Positions 6,874 through 13,857 of a stretch of 15,269 bases of DNA are shown here, piece by piece; position 1 is the stretch's first letter, and each line of letters begins with the position of its first letter. The translations under genes were made by a program, and so were the position numbers. Source of the DNA: Prasinococcaceae sp. CCMP 1430 (Eukaryota; Prasinodermophyta; Palmophyllophyceae; Prasinococcales; Prasinococcaceae); contig RQSC01000001.1 in the NCBI GenBank assembly GCA_013416795.1, forward strand, positions 79,212-94,480. The letters run 5' to 3'. The notes under the pieces were generated by a model, which was given only the letters and a program-made list of their open reading frames with translations, had not been told where the DNA came from and did no database searches.

Positions 6874-8812
6874 TCAGACGGACTGCTTGCCCGGCGCGTA
6901 CAGGCCGGTCGCCTGCGCGATCGCCGGCCCAGCGCGCACCACCGCCGCCACCGCCGCCGCGCCTGCGAATGCGGGCTGCGCGTACGACGAGAGTGCGCCG
7001 CCCTTGCGGAAGCTCCTCGCGCCCAGGTAGACCGCCACCAGCCCCACGAGCAGCGTTGCGAGGCCGAGCGCGCGGTGGAAGCGCTTGAGCGCCGCGTGCC
7101 AGCGCCTTGGCAGCATGTCGATGAAGCCCAGGTGCTTGAACGCGAGGACGCCGAGCAGTGCGTTGAGCGCAGTCCCGGAGAGCGCGCCCACACCCACCAC
7201 GGCATGCACGCTCGTTATGTGCGGTTTTCCCTGCGTGCGCGCGAGCAGAGGCGGTAGCGACAGCATCCGTAGGCGAGGCAAATCACGCACAGTCGGAGAC
7301 AACGCGCCACGGCGCGAACCCGGCGGCGACAGTCAGCGCCGCGCACGAACAAACGGCGTACACGTCGCTCGCTCGCTCGGGCACGCGAGCCCGCCGCGCG
7401 CGTGGCATGCTCAGAGTCGCCGCAGGCTACCGGCAACCGAACCTGCCGACCGCTCCAAGCGCATCGGCGCCAGGGCGGCCTGCCCTACGCACCATGCGGT
7501 CCTTGTTGGTGTAGATGGCCCAAAAGCCCGCAGCTGCACACACGAAGCTCGCAAGCTGCAGCCAGCCGTGTCGTTTGAGCACAGCGAGGCGCTCGGCGCC
7601 AGGCGGCAGCTGCACGGCCGCGCTCGCAGCGCGCGCTCCCTCCGCCATCGCCAGCGTGTACGCTGTGGACATGGCAATCGGGTGAAGCGAGAAAAGCGAG
7701 CCGTCGGCGTACGCCACCAGCGCTGCAGCAACTGCGAGGACGCCGGGCACCGCGAGCGCCGGCCCGCGTGCGACCGCCGCCACGCGCTGTGACACGAGCG
7801 CTCTCCGCATGGTGGGTGCAGCCGCACCGACGGCCACCGCGGACGCTACCCACAAGCCACCCGCGCGCAGCGCGGCCTCGCGCGAGAGCGCGGGCATCAC
7901 CGTGGCCGCAATGGGACCAGCCTCGTCCGTGCCCACGCGCCCATCCACCTGCCGCTTCACCACGCGTGGCGCCTTGACCTCCGGCGCGTGTGCCGTGCCT
8001 GCGCCCACCTTCTTCGCTGCCGCGTGCGTGCCCGGCGCGTGCGTGCCCGGCGCGTGCACGCCTGGCGCGTGCGTGCCCGGCGCGTGCACGCCTGGCGCGT
8101 GCGCGTCGCCCTTGGTTGCCAGCCCCGCCTTCCTCAGGTCCGCAGCGTGCGCACCGACACGCGCCACGCGGAAGGGCTCGCTCTCGAAGGCGAACCACGT
8201 GTCATACTGCCTGACGACAGTCGCCATGAAGATTACCTCGTCGCCCACTTCCAGCTCGGGTGGCGCTGCCCACGTGACGGTGTCCGAAGTCAGCCCGACT
8301 GTGTGCTCTCCTGTGTGCGTCACTCGGCCGTTGCAATCTGGGTGCGACTGCGTCGCGTCGGTGAAGTCCTGCAGGGACGAGTGAGCCGGCAGGTAGCGGC
8401 GCCACCTCAAAAGTCAGCACTCGGCGCGCGTGCCCGCAGTGGCATGGGACCCCGTCATTCAGGGGCGTGTATGCACGCGCACGCGCGCAGGAATGGTTGA
8501 GGAAGCGACCGAGAGCACGCAGGTACGTGCACGCACTCGCAGAGCAGCCCGCGCGGGCTGCCTCCACCGCACCTCGAACTCGCCGATCACGTCGCCCGAG
8601 GACGGGTCAACGGCGTACAGGTTGAGGCCCTTGTAGGGCTTCTCACCCGAGAGCGTGACGCCCACCTTTTCGCCAGCCACGATCTCCCCTGCGAGCGTGA
8701 CGGCGTGTCCACCACTTCCCCCCTGCGCCTCGTGCACGGGATCGAGGCCGTGCACGACGCCGGCGTGCTCGCACGAGCCCGCGAATGTCGAGCACCTCGC
8801 GCAGCTTGGAGC
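6874..8812 (-). CDS. Reeler-domain plus cytochrome b561 membrane protein, at least three exons, 5' end unresolved
   Basis: Likely a transmembrane electron-transfer protein (ferric-reductase or ascorbate-dependent type) related to FRRS1. Exons read about 8812-8573, 8368-7493 and 7230-6874. The first exon and the start of the second give a Reeler domain (GVVHGLDPVHEAQ, LSGEKPYKGLNLYAV, VIGEFE, then DCNGRVTHTG and VTWAAP, FMATVV). A linker with five HAPG units follows, then the b561 core. Its four haem-ligand histidines are present in context: SLHPIAM (codon 7684), KRHGWLQL (7570), TSVHAVVG (7206) and RFHRALG (7077), spread over six membrane helices, with one extra hydrophobic segment before them. 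No DOMON domain is seen between Reeler and b561, unlike FRRS1. An in-frame TGA at 8815-8813 limits the first visible exon; a signal-peptide exon upstream is expected but not located. Confidence 0.88.
7231..7492 (-). other. Spliceosomal intron inside the b561 core
   Basis: A 262-nt phase-0 intron with donor ATG|GTGCGT and acceptor CGCACGCAG|GGA. It joins FWAIYTNKDRM to GKPHITSVHAVVG, the normal family connection between helices three and four. A CTGAC lies at 7336-7332, rather far (about 100 bases) from the acceptor. Confidence 0.88.
8021..8105 (-). repeat. 15-nt minisatellite encoding HAPG[TV] repeats
   Basis: Five tandem 15-base units, alternating between two variants (an apparent 30-base period), encode HAPGV and HAPGT. 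The repeat lies in the linker between the Reeler domain and the membrane core. The copies are nearly identical, so the number is likely to vary between strains. Confidence 0.88.
8369..8572 (-). other. Spliceosomal intron inside the Reeler domain
   Basis: A 204-nt phase-0 intron is preferred: donor GAG|GTGCGG, acceptor TCCCTGCAG|GAC, with CTGAC (8417-8413) 44 bases upstream of the acceptor. It yields GEFE followed by DFTDATQSHPDC, a spacing close to other Reeler domains. The alternative (GT at 8567-8566, AG at 8407-8406) adds about 14 residues and would place the branch site too near its acceptor. Confidence 0.72.
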
Positions 8813-9272
8813 TCAGCTTGCCGTAGACCCCGAGCGGCACAGACCCCCCTCGCGCGCGTTCCCCAGCAGCCGGCGTTCGAAGCGCTGCGGCGTTCGATCG
8901 GGACGCATTTCGCCGCTCCGCAGAGCCGCTGCCCGAAGCGAACGCGAAAAACCTCGGAAGGCGCTCCAAAATCCAGCGCAGCGTTTGTTCACAGGAGCAT
9001 AATCTCCCGTGGTTACATATGACGTATTGCGAGATCATGTGAACTTTGCGGGTCCGGCGGTGCGCGCGCCGTGGCGGCTGGCGGGCGCCCGTGGCGGCTA
9101 GCTGCGAGCGCGGGCGCTGTGCGCTCCGCGCGGGGTGTGGCAGGCGGTACACAGCCACGGCCAACACCCCTGCCTCTGCCTGCACCAAAGTGGACCCTAA
9201 CAATTTAAAGTACCTAAACACAACCGTAACCATATCCGCTCCCGCCTGACTCACGAGGGTTGTGGCCTCCTG
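8813..9272. other. Intergenic region upstream of the Reeler-b561 gene
   Basis: This region should contain the 5' exon or promoter of the b561 gene and the 3' UTR of the iminopeptidase. It holds two AT-rich patches (about 8985-9045 and 9185-9235) around a GC-rich block with the direct repeat CGTGGCGGCT (9070 and 9089). A minus-strand ATG at 9233 begins MVTVVFRYFKLLGSTLVQA, which is weakly signal-peptide-like and could be the missing first exon, but I see no decisive donor-acceptor pair. Confidence 0.45.
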
Positions 9273-10337
9273 CTACAGCGCCGCGCCGTCCCTCTCGGCG
9301 AGGAAGCCCCCGACGAGCGCCATGAACGGCGGCATGCAGTCGGGCTCGTTGAAGGGCATGTGCGACGCGCCCGGCACGAGCTCCCAGGTGGGCTTGGCGC
9401 GCGCCGGCAGGCGCTCGAGCCAGGGCCGCGCGCAGTCGGGCGTGACGAAGTCGTGCTCGCCCGAGACGACGAGCGCCTCGAGGCCGGCCGGCCACACGGC
9501 AGCCGCTTCGCTCTCCGAGCGCGCGCTCCAGCCAGCGATGGCGCCAGATCCGCGGAACACGGTCGCTCCCGCGGCATACGCGGCGGTGACGTGCTCGGGC
9601 GTGGGCGAAGCGCGGCAATTGTGCCGCGCCATGAATGTCGCAACGTCGCCTCCACACGCGTCCAGCAGCGTCTGTGCGGCCGCCTCAAGTGCGCCCACGT
9701 CCACGGGCGTATTGCACAGCGTAAGGCTCTGCATGCGCTCACCGAGACCCGCCATCATGCCCTCGTACGCCAGGATTCCACCCCACGACTGGCCTAACAC
9801 GTGGCAGCGCGGCACACCACTGTCGCTCGCCACGCAGTCGAGCACGCCCGCGAGCTCACGCACGCTCGCCTCCACGCTGTACTCTGCCTCAGACTCTCCA
9901 GGGGCATCGCTTCCGCCGCACCCGAGCTGGTCGTACATGTACACCGCGCGCGGGCGCCACGGCCGCGCGCCGCTGGCTGGTTCGTCGCCGCCACTGCCAT
10001 CGTCGCCGCTGCTCCTGTGGCCCGCGCGGGCGGGTGGCGGCGCGGCCTCGGCCAGCCGCGCGAGTGGCAGGAGGTAGTTATGCGGCACACCTGGGCCACC
10101 GTGAATGACAAGCAGCGGCACGGCGGGGCCGCTATCGGGCGGTGGATCCCACACTTTGTGAAGGAGACGGAAGCCCGGCCGCGGCGACGTCCACGCGCCC
10201 TCGCGGAATCGCTCGGAGCGCTCGGCAGGGACCTGCGTGCACGCCGCTGGTCCGCTCCGCCGCACGAGCCGCGCGCGCCCCGCCCGTGGCCGGCCCGGCG
10301 GGGTAGGCGCCAGAGCGCGGACACGCGACAGCTTCAT
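9273..10337 (-). CDS. Proline iminopeptidase-like alpha/beta hydrolase (peptidase family S33), 354 aa
   Basis: The family removes N-terminal proline (or similar residues) from peptides by a Ser-Asp-His triad. Visible motifs in order: HGGPG at 79-83 (oxyanion loop), DQLGCGGS at 136-143, GQSWGG at 182-187 with Ser184 as nucleophile, ARHNCR at 237-242 in the cap region, SGEHDFVTP with Asp296, and GASHMPFNEP with His326. All three catalytic residues are present. Residues 97-128 form a low-complexity insert (Pro/Ala, then Gly/Asp/Ser) not typical of bacterial members. Residues 1-45 are Arg/Ala/Pro rich with almost no acidic residues before 39, so an organelle transit peptide is possible. ATG 10337 is the only plausible start and the gene is a single exon. 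Whether the substrate is truly prolyl peptides cannot be told from sequence. Confidence 0.9.
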   Translation of the reverse strand: MKLSRVRALAPTPPGRPRAGRARLVRRSGPAACTQVPAERSERFREGAWTSPRPGFRLLHKVWDPPPDSGPAVPLLVIHGGPGVPHNYLLPLARLAEAAPPPARAGHRSSGDDGSGGDEPASGARPWRPRAVYMYDQLGCGGSDAPGESEAEYSVEASVRELAGVLDCVASDSGVPRCHVLGQSWGGILAYEGMMAGLGERMQSLTLCNTPVDVGALEAAAQTLLDACGGDVATFMARHNCRASPTPEHVTAAYAAGATVFRGSGAIAGWSARSESEAAAVWPAGLEALVVSGEHDFVTPDCARPWLERLPARAKPTWELVPGASHMPFNEPDCMPPFMALVGGFLAERDGAAL

Positions 10338-10430
10338 CCCCAGGCGTGCGTGCGCGCGCCCGGCCGCGCCACGGCGAGGCGGAGTGGCGCGAGTGGCGCG
10401 GGTGCGCCCTGCGCGTCTCGGTGAGGCTGC

Positions 10431-10478
10431 CTGTGGAGAAGTAAAGTGTCCTTGTCTTACAGCAATTGGGACGCGTAC
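10431..10478 (-). other. Possible 48-nt 5' UTR intron before the iminopeptidase
   Basis: On the minus strand the sequence reads CCCAG|GTACGC, then a comparatively AT-rich stretch, then ACTTCTCCACAG|GCAG, with good donor, pyrimidine tract and acceptor. It lies between the YHYH stop and the iminopeptidase ATG, so it would be a UTR intron. At 48 nt it is shorter than the other introns here. Evidence is only the splice-site pattern. Confidence 0.33.
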
Positions 10479-10541
10479 CTGGGCGCAAAGTAGTAGCCTA
10501 TCGGAGCAGGATTCGCAAGTCCGTGATGCACGTTGTGGAAC

Positions 10542-11744
10542 TCACGCGAGAGTCGCAGCCGCCAACGCCACGAGCGCAGCGAGTAGCAGCACCGTGTTGC
10601 TGGCGGCGGCCCGCAGGGTGGACGCGGCCGAGCTCGTACTCCCCTCAGCCGGAGCCTCAGCTGGGGTCTCGCCCTCCTCGGCGGGGGTCTCACCCAAGGG
10701 CTCACCCGACGCGACAGACGGGGAGAACACGGCGAGCATGACGTCGCCGACGTTCGATCCGGCCCCGTCATAGCAGGGGCACCAAAGCGCATAGTCACGC
10801 GTCGCATCGCCATCGCGCGGCCCGTCGGGCACAGTGGTGATATCAACGTTAGCGGCGTCACCGCCGCCTCCGCAGCCCACGTAGAGCTCGCGGCAGCGCG
10901 CGAGCGTGACGAGCGTCGGCTCGCCAGTCGCGGCGTCGGTGTCTGGCCCGTAGCAGCCGAATGTGAATGGCGCCCGCTCTTGCACGTGGTAGTGGTACGA
11001 GACGCCCTCCCCGTCTGGGGTGGGTCCGAAGTGGGCGCCGCACGCGTCGAGCAGCGGTAGCTCGTGCGTGGCGGCGTCCTCCCACATTCCGTAGAGCCCT
11101 GCACCTCCGCCTGCCTCGATCGCCTCGCCGATGCGCGGCGAGTGGCCGCCGCCGTCCGTGCCATCGGCGTCGTACAGACAGCTCATCCGCTCGTGAAAGT
11201 GGTAGTCGGCCGTGTGGCCGCCGCAGGCGTCCACGATGCCCACGTACTCGCCCCCATCAACGCGCGGCAGGTCTACCCCGCAATCGCGCGCGACAACGGC
11301 TTCGGCGGTGGCCGTGTCGATGCCACCGGCGACGTAGCCCTTGCCGCTGGCGCATCCAAGACTTGCGAGTATGTTGTCCTGCTGCGCGCTAAAGCCTGCC
11401 TCGAACGGGCCGTAGATGTTCTCGCCCACCGGCCGACCGTTGCTGCCGCTCACGACCGTGTATGCCACGTCGTTAAGCAGCGGCGCGCCACAGGGCAAGC
11501 CATCGCATGGCAACGCATCAGGCGACGCGAGACCTCCGCCGCCACCCATTGCGTCGCCACCTCCGCCCCCGCCGCCCCCACCGCCGCAGCCATCCGGCGG
11601 AGGGCCGATTCCGGGCCCCCAGCTTTCTCCCTCCCCGCTGCAGTCTGGCTCCTCGGCGTACACGCCACGCGCAACTGCGAGCAGCGCCACCGCAGCGGCG
11701 GCGGCGGCGGCGAGTGTGCTCGGCCCTGCGCGCGCCACCGCCAT
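10542..11744 (-). CDS. Secreted YHYH-domain protein with C-terminal hydrophobic anchor, 400 aa
   Basis: A YHYH-domain family member; the biochemical function of this family is not established. ATG 11744 is chosen because it starts a clear signal peptide (Ala/Leu core at residues 10-25, likely cut after GVYA at 30), although the frame is open further upstream. Residues 53-71 are a Gly tract. The domain region (about 85-330) has 14 Cys overall in the mature protein and two similar modules: CGGH then YHFH (181-184) then Cys189, and CGAH then YHYH (250-253) then Cys264. The His clusters suggest metal binding. After a Pro/Glu segment with a GETPAE repeat, the C-terminus ends in a hydrophobic tail (LLLAALVALAAATLA) preceded by Ser/Ala residues, typical of a GPI-anchor signal; a single transmembrane anchor is the alternative. 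Expected location is the cell surface or wall. Confidence 0.88.
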   Translation of the reverse strand: MAVARAGPSTLAAAAAAAVALLAVARGVYAEEPDCSGEGESWGPGIGPPPDGCGGGGGGGGGGDAMGGGGGLASPDALPCDGLPCGAPLLNDVAYTVVSGSNGRPVGENIYGPFEAGFSAQQDNILASLGCASGKGYVAGGIDTATAEAVVARDCGVDLPRVDGGEYVGIVDACGGHTADYHFHERMSCLYDADGTDGGGHSPRIGEAIEAGGGAGLYGMWEDAATHELPLLDACGAHFGPTPDGEGVSYHYHVQERAPFTFGCYGPDTDAATGEPTLVTLARCRELYVGCGGGGDAANVDITTVPDGPRDGDATRDYALWCPCYDGAGSNVGDVMLAVFSPSVASGEPLGETPAEEGETPAEAPAEGSTSSAASTLRAAASNTVLLLAALVALAAATLA

Positions 11745-12482
11745 CGCGCCGCCTCGCAGCGTCCCAGCCCGCCCGGTCCTGGTGGGCTCAGCGGGGTCCC
11801 CCGCGCAGCCTCGAGCGGCCCCGCGCACGAGCTCACGTGTGCCCACACTCGACGACGACGACGGCGCACCCCCGTGCACCCAAATGCGCGCGCGCGCCCA
11901 CCCGCGCAGAACCGTAATAACCGACAGGTTGTTGTCGGGGAACGCCAGGTGAGGAAAACACATCAGTCCAAATTCTTTCGAGTCAGATCTCTCCGCGCGC
12001 CATGTGCGTGTGTACTCGCGCCGCGGCGCACGCGCGTCTCCGACAGGGTGCGCCGCAGGTGCTGGCGAGCTCGGACTGGAGCGCCCGCGGCGCCGCGGAG
12101 GCAGGCACGGGCGGACACGGGCCTGCTTGGGGCGAGCCGCGTCTGTGCTGAAGTTCGTGCGGGCTTCGCGCACGACGGACGGAGCAGCGCTCGTCGTCGA
12201 GCCGCGGTGGCGTGCGCGCACACTTGCGATTCCGACGGATGCGCGACGTAGCAGCGAGAGGTGCGCATGGTTGCAGTCTCTGGAGCTTTTGAGCACACCC
12301 GTGCGAGCGGCCGCTATTTACAACCCGGAGGCGCTGCCGCGCGGGGGGCGCGGCACGCCGAGGCCGCCGTTGGCGCCCCTCGGTGCTCACGCATGCTAGA
12401 AGCACCGCGCCCTGGCCCAGGGCAGTCGCGCGAGAGGCGCGAGCGTCGCTGGCTACCGATCGCTGTCGCACGCGCTCGGCAC
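11745..12482. other. Intergenic region upstream of the YHYH gene, downstream of ASF1
   Basis: No gene is called. The minus frame of the YHYH gene stays open to 12296, but its translation is of shadow type and lies ahead of a good signal peptide, so it is read as 5' UTR and promoter. A less GC-rich patch at about 11918-11985 (minus strand, near the words GTTATTACGG and GGACTGATG) may mark the promoter. The ASF1 3' UTR occupies the right part. Confidence 0.5.
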
Positions 12483-13610
12483 TCAGCCCATGGTCATGTC
12501 ATCCCCCGCCACGGCCGCATGTTGCTGCTGCACGTACGTGTCCATCGCTCCGCAGTCGGCCGCGCCGGCAGCGGGCACGTTGTCGGTGTGCGCAGGGTGC
12601 ACATTTTCCGGCTCCGAGCTGTCCCACTCGATCTGGAAGCGAGTCACGCGCGGTTTGTCGGACAACACGTTCCGCTCGATCAGGTGCAGCTGTGGGATGG
12701 CCGGTGGATTCAACTTCATCTCCTCGTCCTTGTAGTCGTTGTTCACATAGTAGCCCACGCGAATGAACTCGTTGCCGTTGTAGCTGCACGTGAGCAGCAC
12801 CACCGTCACACCGAGCAGGTCCTCCGCCCTGATCTTGTCTGCCTGCGGCGGCTCCGCCTGGAATACAAAGCGGTACGAGCCTTGCGTCACGGGCCCCACG
12901 AGCACGCTGTCGAGCACCTGATCGTACTGCTCATCCTCCGCCGAGCCGACGTATGTGATCTTCCACTCGAGGTCTGCGCGGACGGGCGGCGTGGCGGCCA
13001 GCGCGCGGGCGCGTTACGTCAGTTCTTTCCCTGTAGCATTCATTTCCGCGCGCGGCGGCGCCCGAGAGGCGGAAGCTTCTTAGATCTCACGCGCCACGCG
13101 CCCTTCCTTGCAGAGGTGGCCGGCGGAAGGGGGGAGGACCAAGCATGGGCGTGCACGCTGGCCTGGCCTCTAGGAGCGCACCACCCCGGGCCAGGGCGTA
13201 CGCGCGGCGCAGTCGCAGCGGCGAGGCGTGCCGCCGGCGGCCGTGCATCTCGTCCGCACGGCATAAGAGAGGCGAGGCCGTGCGCCTCTCTCTGCCCACG
13301 ACGCACGCGCCAACCGCCGAGCGGGAAAAAGAAAAGGCCGCAGCGAAAACGCGCACAGAGAGAGAGCAGCAGCGCCGAGCGGTCGCGCGCCCGCGCGCCC
13401 GCACGACCGCGGCCGTCGTCGCGCGACGGCAGGCCGCGCGCACGCCCCTCCCCGGCCGGCGCCGCATCCCCTTGCCCCGCCCCCTCGTGCGCGCGACGCA
13501 CCGTGCGGCAGATCGAAGAGGCACTCGTACGAGATGTCGAACTGCAGCGAGTCGAGGAAGCTCGACGGATTGTTGAGCACCTGCACGCCTGTGATGTTGA
13601 TCGCCGCCAT
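12483..13610 (-). CDS. ASF1: Histone H3-H4 chaperone ASF1, two exons, 199 aa
   Basis: ASF1 binds the H3-H4 dimer and hands it to CAF-1 or HIRA in nucleosome assembly, in the nucleus. Exon 1 is 13610-13502 and exon 2 is 12973-12483, joined in phase 1 so that DLPH continues into DLEWKITYVGSAE. Residues 1-154 cover the whole conserved immunoglobulin-like core. The numbering matches yeast Asf1 without gaps at the key sites: Asp54, Val94 (in GVTVVLLTCSY), Arg108 and Tyr112 (EFIRVGYYVNN) and Arg145/Thr147 (PRVTRF), which contact histone H3 or H4. Helix-like and strand motifs VLDSVLVGPV and FVFQAEPP are also present. The tail, 155-199, is short and moderately acidic. Start and stop are unambiguous. 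The gene looks fully functional. Confidence 0.97.
12974..13501 (-). other. 528-nt intron of ASF1
   Basis: Donor CACG|GTGCGT, acceptor TCCGCGCAG|ACC, phase 1, with CTGAC (13022-13018) 44 bases before the acceptor. It is the longest intron in the window. I see no gene within it; ORFs there are GC-driven. An A/G-rich patch on the plus strand (about 13320-13370) is unexplained. Confidence 0.93.
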
Positions 13611-13857
13611 GCCGCCGCGCGCGCGCCTGACCGCGCGTTTGGCAGCCCACCCTCGCCCGCCTCGCTCCCCGGATACCAGGCGATCCGGCACCACCGCCAA
13701 GACCCCGCCACGCCCTCGACCCGCCCGCGGCTCCGCCCCTGCCGCGCCGCCACCAGCCAGGCAGGGCCGCCCGCCCGCGCTCGCTAGCACCGCCTGCTGT
13801 GTCCAAAAACACAGCGCACGTACTAGTACGGCCGCGCATTCAGACGAACGCGCTGCA
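13611..13857 (-). promoter_or_regulatory. ASF1 upstream region with two palindromes
   Basis: This 247-base spacer separates the RING stop from the ASF1 ATG. It holds a perfect 12-base palindrome CGTACTAGTACG (13819-13830) and, right beside it, an inverted repeat GCTGTGT-N6-ACACAGC (13796-13815). They could be factor-binding sites for ASF1 or the 3' end of the RING transcript. Confidence 0.5.

Noticed and set aside
7988-8500. Plus-strand Arg/Val/His repeat ORF
   Set aside because: It is the antisense reading of the HAPG minisatellite.
9262-10077. 271-residue plus-strand ORF
   Set aside because: It is antisense to the iminopeptidase, which has all its catalytic motifs.
11064-12251. 395-residue plus-strand ORF
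   Set aside because: It is antisense to the YHYH domain and its promoter; rich in Arg/Ala with no recognisable motif.
12261-13787. 508-residue plus-strand ORF across the ASF1 gene
   Set aside because: It lies antisense to both ASF1 exons and the intron; composition is shadow-type, and ASF1 on the other strand is unmistakable.
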